DNA of 64,000 nt from Chloroflexota bacterium (lineage in GTDB: Bacteria; Chloroflexota; Anaerolineae; CG2-30-64-16). Made by a program: the position numbers and the translations under genes. The DNA lies in NCBI GenBank assembly GCA_026389845.1, contig JAPLHB010000144.1, forward strand, positions 39,838-103,837, in the 5' to 3' direction. The notes under the pieces were generated by a model. It was not told where the DNA came from, did no database searches, and saw only the letters and a list, made by a program, of their open reading frames with translations. This document shows positions 1 to 11,074 of this stretch, piece after piece. Position 1 is the first letter of the stretch. Each line of letters opens with the position of its first letter.

Positions 1-760
1 GATCCATGATGGTGATCTCCTCGGTGCTGCCCAGGTTGAAGACCTCGCCGACCGCGCGGGGATGCTCGGCCAGCTTGAGCACGGCGCCCACCACGTCCAG
101 CACGTCGGCGAAGCAGCGCGATTGCTGCCCGTCGCCATAGACCGTCAGCGGCTCACCGGCCAACGCCTGGTGCACGAAACGGGGCGCCACCATGCCGTAG
201 CGCCCGGTCTGCCGCGGGCCGATGGTGTTGAAGAAGCGGCAGATCACCACGGGCAGGCCGCGCTGCTTGTGATAGGCCAGCGCCAGGAACTCATCCATCG
301 CCTTCGAGTTGGCGTAGGCCCACCGGCTGCGCGTCGTCGGCCCCATCACGCCGTCGCCATCCTCGCGAAACGGCACGGCGTTGCTCTTGCCATAGATCTC
401 GGACGTGGAAGCCAGGATCACCTTGCGCCGGTAGCGGTTGGCGATGCGCAATACCGCGGACGTGCCCAGGACGTTGGTCTCGATGGTGTGGACAGGGTCG
501 CGCACGATCAACTCCACGCCCACCGCGGCCGCCAGGTGATAGACGATGCCGCACTCGCTCACCAACCGATCCATGACCGTCTCGTTGGTGATCGTTTCCA
601 GCACGAACTGGAAGTCGGGTCGGCCGACCAGGTGGCGGATGTTCGCCTCGGCGCCGGTGGACAGGTCGTCAATCGCCACGACCTGGTGTCCCGCCGTCAG
701 CAGCGCCTCGCTCAGGTGGCTGCCGATAAACCCCGCCCCGCCGGTGATGAGTGCCTTCAT
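1..760 (-). CDS. NAD-dependent sugar-nucleotide epimerase/dehydratase (3' end outside window)
   Basis: This extended-SDR protein is cut by the window start, leaving 253 residues. The N-terminus carries the Rossmann motif GGAGFIGSH (residues 7-15) and an acidic residue after strand 2 (DDLSTG). The catalytic YxxxK is Y149/K153, preceded by STSEIYG. The visible end reads EVFNLGSTEEITI, typical of UDP-glucose 4-epimerase and UDP-glucuronate decarboxylase relatives. ATG at 760 has an AGAGG-type ribosome site. It probably makes or modifies a nucleotide sugar for surface polysaccharide, which would suit the glycosyltransferases elsewhere in the window. The exact substrate cannot be read from the sequence. 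Confidence 0.9.
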   Translation of the reverse strand, partial: MKALITGGAGFIGSHLSEALLTAGHQVVAIDDLSTGAEANIRHLVGRPDFQFVLETITNETVMDRLVSECGIVYHLAAAVGVELIVRDPVHTIETNVLGTSAVLRIANRYRRKVILASTSEIYGKSNAVPFREDGDGVMGPTTRSRWAYANSKAMDEFLALAYHKQRGLPVVICRFFNTIGPRQTGRYGMVAPRFVHQALAGEPLTVYGDGQQSRCFADVLDVVGAVLKLAEHPRAVGEVFNLGSTEEITIMD

Positions 761-781
761 GAGAACCTCTTGATTTTGCTT

Positions 782-2077
782 TTAATCCAACACCACTCGT
801 ACCATCGTCTCTGCCGCGATCCCGTTGCTGTTCAGCGACACCTCGACCACCCCATCCGACCGGATCAGCGTGTAGATCAGGTTGGACTTGCCGAAGACGG
901 GCACGGCCCAGGTCTCGCCATCCCGCTCCTCCAGGCGCACGCGGACGTAGTCGGCGCGACCGCTGGCCGCGGGGATGTTACGGGCCAGTTTCGCCGCGAC
1001 GGTCTGCGTCTTCAGCGGCGGCGCGCCGAGCAGCAGGCGGAGGGTGGGCGTGACGAAGCGGCCGAAGATGTTGATGCACGAGACCGGGTTGCCAGGCAGC
1101 CCGAAGACCGGCTTGCCCTCGCACACGGCCAGGATCGTCGGCTTGCCGGGGCGGATCGCGACGCCATGGACCAACACGCCGGGCCGGCCGAGCGCGTTGA
1201 TCGCGTGCGCGGTCAGGTCGCGGTAGCTCACCGAGCTGCCCGCGGTGACGACGACCACGTCCGCCTCGTCGAACGCGGCCCTGACCGCCGCGTCGATCTC
1301 TTCCTGCGTGTCGGGCGCGATGGGGTAGGTGAGCGGGATGCCGCCCGCGCGGCGCACGTAGCCCGCCAGGGTGTAGCTGTTGACATCGCGCACCTGGCCC
1401 GGCCCCGGCTCCTGCTCCGGCGGCACCACCTCATCCCCCTGGCTCACGATCCCCACCCGCGGTTGCCGCGCCGTCTGCACTTCGGTGATCCCCACCGCCA
1501 GCAAGCCGCCCAGGTCTTGCGGACGCAGGGTGTGGCCGGCCGATAGGATCAACTCGCCCGCGGTCACGTCCTCACCGGGCTGGATGCAGTTATCGCCCGC
1601 GGCCACGGCGCGCATCACCTCGATGCTGTACGCCTCAAAAGCCGCAGGGCTTGTCTTCGTCTTTCGTCCTTCGTCCTTCGTCACCGCAAACATGGGCGGG
1701 CCGGCGCGATTCGTGTGCTCGATCATCACCACCGCGTCCGCGCCCTGGGGAACCATGCCGCCGGTGTGCGCCAGCGCGGCCTGGCCCGGCCCCAAGATGA
1801 AGTCGGTCTGCTGCCCCATCGCCGCCTCGGCCACCACGTCCAGGTAGGCCGGCATACCGGGCGTGGCGCCGTGGGTGTCGGCGGCCTGCACCGCATAGCC
1901 GTCCACCGTGCCGCGGACGAAGGTCGGCAGCTCGTGAGGCGCAGTCGCATCCCGCGCCAGCACCCGGTCGAGCGCATCGGCCACGCGGCACAACTCCGGC
2001 ACGACGACCGGTGTGAAGTGTTGCGTAAAGATCTCCCACGCCTCATCGGCGGGGAGGAGTTTGAGGAATTCGGGCAT
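782..2077 (-). CDS. moeA: Molybdopterin molybdotransferase MoeA
   Basis: 431 aa, normal length for MoeA, which inserts molybdate into adenylylated molybdopterin in the last step of molybdenum cofactor synthesis. It shows the N-terminal TVDGYA segment, HTGGMVPQGADAVV, the MoCF-type core (VGIVSQGDEV, VVVTAGSSV) and the hallmark FGLPGNPVS near the C-terminus. Residues about 130-142 (VTKDEGRKTKTS) do not belong to the family. They are the translation of a tandem GAC/GAA-type repeat that occurs between genes elsewhere in the window, and it is in frame. The gene ends 21 nt before the epimerase start. No other molybdenum cofactor gene is visible. Confidence 0.93.
   Translation of the reverse strand: MPEFLKLLPADEAWEIFTQHFTPVVVPELCRVADALDRVLARDATAPHELPTFVRGTVDGYAVQAADTHGATPGMPAYLDVVAEAAMGQQTDFILGPGQAALAHTGGMVPQGADAVVMIEHTNRAGPPMFAVTKDEGRKTKTSPAAFEAYSIEVMRAVAAGDNCIQPGEDVTAGELILSAGHTLRPQDLGGLLAVGITEVQTARQPRVGIVSQGDEVVPPEQEPGPGQVRDVNSYTLAGYVRRAGGIPLTYPIAPDTQEEIDAAVRAAFDEADVVVVTAGSSVSYRDLTAHAINALGRPGVLVHGVAIRPGKPTILAVCEGKPVFGLPGNPVSCINIFGRFVTPTLRLLLGAPPLKTQTVAAKLARNIPAASGRADYVRVRLEERDGETWAVPVFGKSNLIYTLIRSDGVVEVSLNSNGIAAETMVRVVLD
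1651..1685. repeat. Repeat family A (CTTCGTCCTTCGTC units) inside moeA
   Basis: Tandem 7-10 bp units of TTCGTCCTTCGT type, in frame inside moeA. The same units recur between etfA and etfB, before yqeY and in the gene at 20469-22703. Confidence 0.85.
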
Positions 2078-2084
2078 AGCGTAA

Positions 2085-2171
2085 TTCGTGAAACGTGATG
2101 CGTGACGAGTGCCACGTGACGAGTGCTTTGTGATCGGGAGAGGTCACGCAGCACGCATCACGTAGCACGTT
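2085..2171. repeat. Repeat family B (GCGTGATGCGT units) upstream of moeA
   Basis: Degenerate units of CGTGATGCGTGACGAG type fill almost the whole gap between moeA and the membrane-protein gene upstream. The same family occurs in many gaps and inside several genes. Confidence 0.8.
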
Positions 2172-2939
2172 CTACTTCAGCGCCGACAGCGCCAGCACAA
2201 TCCAGAGTATAATCCCCGGCAGCACGATCGGGATGAACGCCACAGCCAGGAGCGCGCGGTCGAGGGTCAATTCGTGGCTGGCCGCGGTGGCCTTGACGTA
2301 GAGCGCCAGCCCCCAGATGAAGGCGATCAGCGCGAGGAGGCCGCCGAGATACGGAACCCAGCGCAGGACGAGCAGCAGGTGCGGCGCGGCGAAGATCGCG
2401 GTCGTGCCGAAAAAGCTCGCCAGCGACGCGCGGCCGCCGAGCAGCTTGGCGAACAGCATCACCCAGATGCCGTAGCCGAGCCACGCGCCCAGCGTGCCCG
2501 CAGCCAACGGGATGCCCGTGCCGCCGAACGGCCGCGAGGCCCACGCGCCGATCTGTTCAAGAAGTTGCGGCACGGGGCGGGGCAGCGGAGTCGGCAGACT
2601 GGCGATGCTCGTGCCGATGTCCAGACCCATGCGGAAGTTCTCGCGGAATTGGTCCAGGCCGGCAAGCGCCGCCGTGCGCACGTCGGGCGGGAGGTTATCC
2701 AGGGCGGTGCGCGCCTGATCGAGGCCATCCTCGAATTTCTTCGTAACCTCGGCCGTCTCCGCGGTGCTGAGCGGCTTGTTCTGAAGCGCCTTGACTGTGT
2801 TGGTGATCAGGCCAGGCAGTCCGGCCAACAGCGACACGATCAGGATGACCAGAAGGCCCTCGGCGAAGACGTTGCGCCGCGCGCGCAGACGGGCGAAGGC
2901 AGCCGAATCGAACAGAAGCGCCCGAATCCAGTCAGTCAT
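2172..2939 (-). CDS. Yip1-like multi-pass membrane protein (paralogue 1)
   Basis: 255 aa integral membrane protein. After a short N-terminal segment (ALLFDSAAFARLRAR) there is one transmembrane helix at about 30-50, a soluble loop of about 80 residues rich in charged amino acids, then four hydrophobic helices. The overall plan and the ending match the next gene upstream, so the two are paralogues. The pattern resembles the Yip1 family of bacterial membrane proteins, for which no firm function is known. Only 3 nt separate it from the upstream paralogue, so they are almost certainly co-transcribed. Confidence 0.75.
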   Translation of the reverse strand: MTDWIRALLFDSAAFARLRARRNVFAEGLLVILIVSLLAGLPGLITNTVKALQNKPLSTAETAEVTKKFEDGLDQARTALDNLPPDVRTAALAGLDQFRENFRMGLDIGTSIASLPTPLPRPVPQLLEQIGAWASRPFGGTGIPLAAGTLGAWLGYGIWVMLFAKLLGGRASLASFFGTTAIFAAPHLLLVLRWVPYLGGLLALIAFIWGLALYVKATAASHELTLDRALLAVAFIPIVLPGIILWIVLALSALK

Positions 2940-2942
2940 AGC

Positions 2943-3662
2943 TCACCTCCCCGCCGTCATCGCGCCGATGATCGCGCTGGCGACCACGCCCAGCACGACC
3001 CAAAGCAGCAGGTAGACCAGGAACGGCAACAGCGTGGCCCAGAACGCCCGTCCCCAGGTCAGATTGTGCGTCGTCCGGAGCGCCTTGTAGCGGCAGATGA
3101 GCTGCCAGGTGTTCAACACCCCGCCGAGCACCAGGAACGGGACGAAGTGTAAGCCACGTAGCAGCAGTGGTGTGGTCGCCAACGCTGTTACACCGAGGGT
3201 CTGGCCGAGTGAGCCTGTCCCCCGCAGCAGACGGGCGAAGACGTGCGCCAACACGCCGTAGACCAGCCAGCTCAACAACATGCCGACGGGCCAGGTTACG
3301 ATGTTCAGCGCGGCCGTGGTCGGGCTGGACGCGCCGAAGAACACCGGGAAGACCTGCCAGCCGCGCTCATACCATTGCTGGAATTGCGCCAGCGCAGCCG
3401 GATTGCCGGCCATGAACGACCACCACGACATGTGCTGTAGGTTCTGCAGCACGATTTCCTTGATCTCATTCAGATTGGGAGTGCTGGCCCAGGCGAGCAG
3501 TTGGCCGATGAGCGCCAGCATCGCGGTGACCACGCCGATGATGACGATGAGGAACAGGCCCTCGACGAACGGGTTATCGTCGTCTCGCAGCTCGGCATAC
3601 GCGTCGCCGTCGAGGAACAGGGCACGCAGGACGAGCTTGAGCGACAGTGTCCGATGTCCCAT
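2943..3662 (-). CDS. Yip1-like multi-pass membrane protein (paralogue 2)
   Basis: 239 aa, about five transmembrane helices. Its first 50 residues (LRALFLDGDAYAELRDDD, then FVEGLFLIVIIG) align with the start of the downstream paralogue. The last third of both proteins has the same alternation of a WxL..YKA..THNLTWGRAFWA-like segment followed by two helices. The start at 3662 has an AGGAGG ribosome site 6 nt upstream. It is probably the first gene of a two-gene operon. The pair may act as a heteromer, but nothing in the sequence shows this. Confidence 0.75.
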   Translation of the reverse strand: MGHRTLSLKLVLRALFLDGDAYAELRDDDNPFVEGLFLIVIIGVVTAMLALIGQLLAWASTPNLNEIKEIVLQNLQHMSWWSFMAGNPAALAQFQQWYERGWQVFPVFFGASSPTTAALNIVTWPVGMLLSWLVYGVLAHVFARLLRGTGSLGQTLGVTALATTPLLLRGLHFVPFLVLGGVLNTWQLICRYKALRTTHNLTWGRAFWATLLPFLVYLLLWVVLGVVASAIIGAMTAGR

Positions 3663-3759
3663 GCAGACCTCCTTTCACGGAATGGCTGGATGAGACAGAG
3701 TATAGCACAAGCGGGGCGATGCGGCAAGGGGAAGATGAGGCGGAACAAGATCATCAGTA

Positions 3760-3926
3760 TGCTGTCATGCTGAGCGGGTCGGTCCCGTGTCTTGTGTTGC
3801 GGCAAGATTCCAGCGAAGCATCCCCTGGATTGCGAGATTCTTCACTGGCGTCACGCCGTAACGAGAGTTCAGGGGCAGACCCGCTCAGAATGACAGGCAA
3901 CGGGTAATGAGTTTTGCGCCAGTACG
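3760..3926. repeat. MITE-like palindromic element, copy R1
   Basis: The left arm contains GTCATGCTGAGCGGGTC and the right arm ACCCGCTCAGAATGAC, inverted copies of each other. The inner part also folds back (CAGCGAAGCAT against ATTCTTCACTGG). The outer right flank GAGTTTTGCGCCAGTA matches copies R2 and R5. It fills most of the 267-nt gap between the membrane-protein gene and the DUF5666 gene. Confidence 0.8.
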
Positions 3927-3929
3927 TTT

Positions 3930-5141
3930 TTACGGCGTCGGGGTGGGCGCCGGCCCCAACGGCAGCACCCGCACCCACGCGGCAACCAGCGAGCCGTCGG
4001 CCTGGGTGAGCGCGCCGACCTGCGCCACCGCACCCACGCGCGCGAAGCGCAGCCCTTCGATCCGCGTGCCGGCGTTCACCGTCACCTGATGCTCACCGAC
4101 CGTCCACACGCCCAGCAGGTTGCCCGCAGGCAAGACGTGGATCGGCCCGATGAAGTGGACGTAATCCTCGCCCCAGGCCGGGCCGCGCATCACCGTGATC
4201 TGCGCGGCGGTGAGCGTGTCGCCTTCCTGCCAGCCGATGACCACGGCCTGCGCGCCGACGACTGCCGGTCCCCGCTCCTGGTGTACCGTCGTCGCATCGC
4301 TCACCGTCACCTGCCGGCCACCGACCTGCCAGGCGCCGTTCAGATTTCCGCCCGGCAGTTGCTCGATCGCACCGGTGAACTGGACGGTGCGGCGCACCTG
4401 GGAAGGATCAAGCCACATGACCCGAATGTGCTCGGCCACCAACGCGTTGCTGCCCTCCTGGAGTTGGGCCGATGCCTGCGCCAGCAATCCCACCTTGGGC
4501 ACCCCCATGATCGTCGTCGTTTCTGTTACCGTCACCGGGATGCTGCTCAGCACCCAGTTGGTCAGGTTGAACGACTGGATCGCACCGTAGACTTCGACGA
4601 TCTGTTGTTCAGGAGCGGGCAGCCCAAGCATGCGGACGGCCTTCAGGGGGCCGGCAGCCTGCTGCAGGGCGAAGACCTCGGCCCAGTTGCCCACGTCCAG
4701 CGCTGCCCCGCGCGTGCTGATCTTGGTATCAGCCGTCACGGCGATGGTCTGGCCGGCGATGATCCAGTCGCCGACGCCGTTAAGATCGGCCGGTTTGGCC
4801 TGGACGGGGCCTCTCAGCCGGACTTCGGGCGGCAGGACGACGATCTTGGAGGCCAGCAGCGTGCCGTCACCTTGCCGGCGGGCCGTCACGTCGGCCCACA
4901 TACCGGGGGCGACCGCGCCCCCGGCCAGGCGGATATCGGTCTGCGCGTTCACCGCCACGTTTGTTCCGGCGATGACCCACGGCTGGCCGGGCGTGGCCGG
5001 CACGGTGTTTACCACGCCCGAGAACTTGATCTCGGGGCGCATGCTCTGATCCTCGGCCAGAGCCGGCGCGGCCGGCACGAGGACAATGGCTGCCAGAATG
5101 ACAACGGTCAGCAGCCAGGCGAAGGATGATTTGTGGTTCAT
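3930..5141 (-). CDS. Secreted DUF5666 repeat protein
   Basis: 403 aa from ATG 5141, which has a GGAG ribosome site; a longer in-frame extension upstream encodes only repeat-derived residues. Residues 1-30 are a signal peptide (SSFAWLLTVVILAAIVLVPAAPALA). The rest is about five DUF5666-like units of 60-70 residues. Each unit has a pattern such as FSGVV..LP....W.I.G..V.V...T.I......VG..A.V......DG.L.A..I.VL, predicted to be small beta-barrels. The protein ends in PAPTPTP. It is the last of four genes starting with an ECF sigma factor, so it may be part of the cell-surface regulon or regulatory apparatus of that sigma factor. Its molecular function is unknown. Confidence 0.85.
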   Translation of the reverse strand: MNHKSSFAWLLTVVILAAIVLVPAAPALAEDQSMRPEIKFSGVVNTVPATPGQPWVIAGTNVAVNAQTDIRLAGGAVAPGMWADVTARRQGDGTLLASKIVVLPPEVRLRGPVQAKPADLNGVGDWIIAGQTIAVTADTKISTRGAALDVGNWAEVFALQQAAGPLKAVRMLGLPAPEQQIVEVYGAIQSFNLTNWVLSSIPVTVTETTTIMGVPKVGLLAQASAQLQEGSNALVAEHIRVMWLDPSQVRRTVQFTGAIEQLPGGNLNGAWQVGGRQVTVSDATTVHQERGPAVVGAQAVVIGWQEGDTLTAAQITVMRGPAWGEDYVHFIGPIHVLPAGNLLGVWTVGEHQVTVNAGTRIEGLRFARVGAVAQVGALTQADGSLVAAWVRVLPLGPAPTPTP

Positions 5142-5186
5142 GGTGATCTCCTTTGTGTCGAGAGGGGCAAGTCGGCCCCAGCGGGA

Positions 5187-5270
5187 GTCATTGCGAGCGC
5201 CGGTTGCGAAGCAATCTCCTGCATGACCGCGCGAGATTGCTTCGTCGCAAACCCCGCTCCTCGCAATGAC
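5187..5270. repeat. Palindromic intergenic repeat (GTCATTGCGAG ends)
   Basis: The ends GTCATTGCGAG and CTCGCAATGAC are perfect 11-bp inverted repeats. Inside them, GAAGCAATCTC and GAGATTGCTTC form a second 11-bp pair. It fills the gap between the two secreted-protein genes and could fold into a long cruciform or RNA hairpin. Confidence 0.85.
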
Positions 5271-5275
5271 ATACG

Positions 5276-5962
5276 TTACCGCACGATCTGCGGCAGGTAG
5301 CTCTTGTGGCGCACCTTCCACGGCGTAACGGTCGGCGTCGGCGTGGGCGTGCGGGTCACAGTCGGTGTAGCCGTGAGTGGGCTAGACCCCGCGCAGGCAA
5401 TCAAACTTACGTCGTCCACGTAAAAGTCGGTCGGGTACTGGGTGTCGGTGTGGCCGGTCAGACGCAAGATCACGTTCTGTCCGGCGTAGGCCGTCAGGTC
5501 GAAAGCCAGCTCATCCCACTGGTTCACCGTGGCGCTGTCGTCCAGCGTCGCCAACGTCGCCAGGGTCGAGCCATCGGGTCGAAGCAGGGAGACGGTCAAC
5601 GTGTCGAGACCGCCGCCCACATCGGTCGTCGTCATTGCCCACCACAGCCGCAGGGTGATCGAAACTGCACCGGACGGCAGGCTGATCGCCTGGCTCAACC
5701 GGTCATCGGCGTTATTCGCGCCACCCAGGTAGGCGCCCAACTGACCCGAATGCGGGTAGAAGTTGCTGATCAGGTTGAACCCACCCGCGCTGTACTGCGT
5801 CCAGCTCGCACCGCCCGCCTCGAAGCCGCCGTCGGAGACCAGGTCGGCGCAGCCGGTCGGGTACGCACCATCGGCGCGACCGGTCAGCAGGCTCAACAGG
5901 AGCAGGATGGCAAGGATCGCAGTGCTGATCGCGATGTCGTAAGAGCGATGTGGGCGGTACAT
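5276..5962 (-). CDS. Secreted jelly-roll (CBM-like) protein with YLPQIVR tail
   Basis: 228 aa from ATG 5962 (GAGG ribosome site). A signal anchor covers about residues 12-32 (IAISTAILAILLLLSLL). It is followed by a single domain beginning LVSDGGFEAGGASWTQYS and containing LRLWWAMTT and FYVDDVSLIAC, the usual shape of carbohydrate-binding-like beta-sandwich domains. A TATPTVTRTPTPTPTVTP linker leads to the ending KSYLPQIVR. Many secreted Chloroflexota proteins end this way and the tail may be a sorting or anchoring signal; that is from memory and unproven. It lies 7 nt downstream of the DUF5667 gene, hence in the same operon. Confidence 0.8.
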   Translation of the reverse strand: MYRPHRSYDIAISTAILAILLLLSLLTGRADGAYPTGCADLVSDGGFEAGGASWTQYSAGGFNLISNFYPHSGQLGAYLGGANNADDRLSQAISLPSGAVSITLRLWWAMTTTDVGGGLDTLTVSLLRPDGSTLATLATLDDSATVNQWDELAFDLTAYAGQNVILRLTGHTDTQYPTDFYVDDVSLIACAGSSPLTATPTVTRTPTPTPTVTPWKVRHKSYLPQIVR

Positions 5963-5969
5963 GATCACC

Positions 5970-7301
5970 TCACGGTCGCGTCGGGCTGCGTTGGATAGAC
6001 GGCAGCGGCTCAACGGCCGGCGCGGGCGTGCTTCCCGCACTGGGGCCTGCCTCCGGCGTGACGGCCGGTTCGTCGGACGTCGGCTGTGGGGTGCGAATAC
6101 CCCGCCGGCCGGGCAGTGGAACCGGCGATGTCGCCTCGGGCGATTGGGTCAGCCGGGTCGCGATCGGCGGGGGCAGGGTCATCGGCGGCCGCGCGGTCAC
6201 GGTCTCAATGATGGCCGTGGCGCGCCAGCCGGGCGTGAGCGTGCCCGTGGGCCGCGGGAGCCGGGTGCCTTCCGTCGGGCGGGGCGGCAGCGGTTGAGTC
6301 GTGGCCGTCTCAACGATGGCCGTGGCGCGCCAGCCGGGCGTGAGCGTGCCCGTGGGCCGGAGCTCGGGGGGTAATCCTTCACCCGGTCGCGTGGCTTCGG
6401 GCGGCAAGGTGGGCCGCGGCCGGTCGTCGGGGGACGGCGTCGCCGTGCCAGCCTGGGGCGTCTGCGTAGCGGTCGGAGTGGCTGTTGGCGTCCCGGTCAG
6501 GGTCACTGTCGGGCTGATGGCGGGCGACGGCGTCGGCGTCGCTCTCGGCGGCGTCGGGCGATCGGCGGGGCGGCCCGGCGGCAGGCCCTGGCGCAGCCGC
6601 CCGGCGATGGCGTACTCGCGCTCGGCGGCGGTGATCAGGGCCGCGGCAGCCGCCGGATTAACCGCAACTTGGGATAGTCTCGTCAGCGTGGCGGCGTGGG
6701 CAACTACGCGGTCGGCCACGCGGTCGCGCTGTCCCGTTTCGGCGACGGCGCTGGCGTGTTCGGCCGCGGCCGCGTCGCCGGCCAGCAGCGCGGCGAGCGC
6801 GGTTTCGTCGGATCGCCCCGCGGCCGTCAGATGCCTATCCAGGTCGGTCAGCCGGCGCTCGGCCACGTCCAGCTCTGCGGTCGCCCGACGTTCCGGCGTC
6901 GTCTGGAGGACGGCCGGGGCGCGCTCGACGACGACACGCAGCCGGTAGGCTAAGTCGCCGGGCTGGCTGGCGGCCACGCCATTGACCGTCAGCGCGACGA
7001 ACAGCGCCGCGGCCAAGATGGTTGCAAAGGCGACCCCGCGCGTCCGGGCGAACACCGTGCCCCACGACAGCCACGAGCGCCGCGCCGATCGGGCCGCCAG
7101 CGTCTCGCGGAGCGTCACCTTCGCCCGCAGACGTTGCCCGTTCGACAGATGATACCCGGCCAGACCCCGCACCTGCACGGCAGCAGCCAGCAGCGGTCGC
7201 AAGTCGGCCGCCTGGTCGGGATAGTGCGTCAGGCAGCTCTCGACCGTTTCGCCGAACTGTAACCGTTGCAGACAGTCATCCAGGATGTCCGCCGGGTTCA
7301 T
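5970..7301 (-). CDS. DUF5667 membrane protein, possible anti-sigma partner
   Basis: 443 aa from ATG 7301, which overlaps the sigma-factor stop by one base (TGATG); GTG 7304 is the alternative. Residues 1-80 are cytoplasmic and begin DILDDCLQRLQFGETVESCL. One transmembrane helix follows at about 105-125. The next 120 residues match DUF5667 (GDLAYRLRVVVERAPAVL, then Ala-rich helices). The last 190 residues are a Thr/Pro-rich extracellular stalk. Within it a unit of about 55 bp is duplicated almost exactly (6199-6253 and 6304-6360, both encoding TGTLTPGWRATAI). Coupling to the sigma factor and the one-helix topology suggest an anti-sigma or sensor role. This is inference; no ZAS zinc motif is present. 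Confidence 0.8.
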   Translation of the reverse strand: MNPADILDDCLQRLQFGETVESCLTHYPDQAADLRPLLAAAVQVRGLAGYHLSNGQRLRAKVTLRETLAARSARRSWLSWGTVFARTRGVAFATILAAALFVALTVNGVAASQPGDLAYRLRVVVERAPAVLQTTPERRATAELDVAERRLTDLDRHLTAAGRSDETALAALLAGDAAAAEHASAVAETGQRDRVADRVVAHAATLTRLSQVAVNPAAAAALITAAEREYAIAGRLRQGLPPGRPADRPTPPRATPTPSPAISPTVTLTGTPTATPTATQTPQAGTATPSPDDRPRPTLPPEATRPGEGLPPELRPTGTLTPGWRATAIVETATTQPLPPRPTEGTRLPRPTGTLTPGWRATAIIETVTARPPMTLPPPIATRLTQSPEATSPVPLPGRRGIRTPQPTSDEPAVTPEAGPSAGSTPAPAVEPLPSIQRSPTRP

Positions 7302-7876
7302 CACACTGACCTCAATATCCGCCCCAGCGCGTGCAGGGCACGATGCTGGAGCGATTTGACTGCCCCCTCGGTCTTGCCGAGCCGGGCGGCGATTTCGGCG
7401 TTGCTTAGCTCCTCGCCGAATTTACCGTGGAGCACCAGGCGTTGATCTTCGCTCAACCGCCCCATCGCCTGCGAGAGCCAGGCGATGGTCTCGCGCTGCT
7501 CGACTACGTCCTGCGGATCGGGCAGGCGAGCAGCCAGGGGCAGGTCGTCGTTCAACTCCACCTGTGGCATCCGGCGACTGGCCCGACCCTGGTCGGCCGC
7601 CAGGTTAGCCGCAATGCGATAGAGCCAGGCGCTGAAGGAAGCTGCCGGTCGTCCCTGGTTCAGCCGGAAGCCGCCGACGTGCCGAATCACCCGCACGAAC
7701 AGCTCCGTCGTCAGATCGGCGGCCGCGTCGCGATCACCCACGCGCGTCAGCAGATAGCGATAGAGCGCGTCGGCGTAGAGGTCATACAGCGCCTCCACGG
7801 CCGCGGTCTCACCGCGCTGACATCGGGGTACCAGGGACGTGATCTGTTCGTCTGTGATCGCCGTTCGCATGGCCAT
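7301..7876 (-). CDS. ECF RNA polymerase sigma factor
   Basis: 191 aa. Sigma-70 region 2 spans about residues 25-95 (ALYDLYADALYRYLLTRVGDRDAAADLTTELFVRV, then FSAWLYRIAANLAADQGR). Region 4 spans about 130-185 (LSEDQRLVLHGKFGEELSNAEIAARLGKTEGAVKSLQHRALHAL). It lacks the long C-terminal extensions of some ECF groups. Start choice is ATG 7876 or ATG 7870; a TATAGT hexamer lies 5 nt before 7876, so the transcript may be nearly leaderless. It heads a four-gene operon with a DUF5667 protein and two secreted proteins, which are its likely regulator and targets. Confidence 0.92.
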   Translation of the reverse strand: MAMRTAITDEQITSLVPRCQRGETAAVEALYDLYADALYRYLLTRVGDRDAAADLTTELFVRVIRHVGGFRLNQGRPAASFSAWLYRIAANLAADQGRASRRMPQVELNDDLPLAARLPDPQDVVEQRETIAWLSQAMGRLSEDQRLVLHGKFGEELSNAEIAARLGKTEGAVKSLQHRALHALGRILRSV

Positions 7877-7995
7877 GTTCGACTATATCAACGAGAGAAG
7901 GGGGGAGGAGATACGGGGGAGCAGAATGCAAGACGAAAAACGAAAAACGCAAGAGGGGTTCCCCGAAGATACTTTTCGCGCAGTATTGCCTTTTT

Positions 7996-8209
7996 TGCAA
8001 TAGCGCAATACTCGCTACCCGTTGCCTGTCATTCTGAGCGGGTCTGTTCCTGAACTCTTGCTACGGCGTGACGCCAGCGAAGAATCTCCTTGCCGCGACA
8101 AGACTCCTTCGACTGCGCTCAGGGCAGGCTCTTCGCTGGATTCTCGCCGCAGTGCACTTCACGGGGTCAACCCGCTCAGGGTGACAAAAGCGAGTTTTGC
8201 GGTATTGCC
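7996..8209. repeat. MITE-like palindromic element, copy R2
   Basis: The arms are GCAATACTCGC..CCTGTCATTCTGAGCGGGTC on the left and ACCCGCTCAGGGTGAC..GCGAGTTTTGCGGTATTGCC on the right. It lies in the 349-nt gap between the sigma factor and the tRNA nucleotidyltransferase. It is flanked on both sides by CGTTTTTCGTTTT-type units (7934-7955 and 8212-8228). No gene is seen in this gap. Confidence 0.85.
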
Positions 8210-8225
8210 CTTTTCGTTTTTCGTT

Positions 8226-10886
<2,661 letters not shown>

Positions 10887-10975
10887 AGAATTTCCGTGTT
10901 GCGTAGTGCGTATGCCGTGGATCGCGGTGGATGAGAAGACACGGAACACGCACCACGCAGCACGAGCAGATACGC

Positions 10976-11010
10976 AAACGCCCGGCTTGCTGGTGGCTTG
11001 CCGGGCGTTT
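10976..11010 (-). terminator. Hairpin downstream of the dksA-like gene
   Basis: AAACGCCCGGC and GCCGGGCGTTT form a perfect 11-bp stem with a 13-nt loop. It could stop transcription of the DksA-like gene. The region 10890-10975 next to it is family B repeat (TGCGTAGTGCGTATGCCG units) and forms the leader of the nucleotidyltransferase gene. Confidence 0.6.
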
Positions 11011-11012
11011 CG

Positions 11013-11064
11013 ATAGGGGCGGGTCTTGTCCTCGCCCTGGACGACCACGAGGGATTGCCCCTAC
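11013..11064. repeat. Family G repeat (TAGGGGCGG..GCCCCTAC ends)
   Basis: A short element with ends TAGGGGCG and TTGCCCCTA and a GTCCTCGCCCTGGACGAC core. The same kind of element recurs at 20409, 33279 and 54103. Confidence 0.75.
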
Positions 11065-11074
11065 AGGCCGAAGG

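Noticed and set aside
62..1546. A 494-codon plus-strand frame over the epimerase and moeA genes
   Set aside because: Its translation is Arg/His/Ala-rich without domains, while the minus strand encodes two recognisable enzymes.
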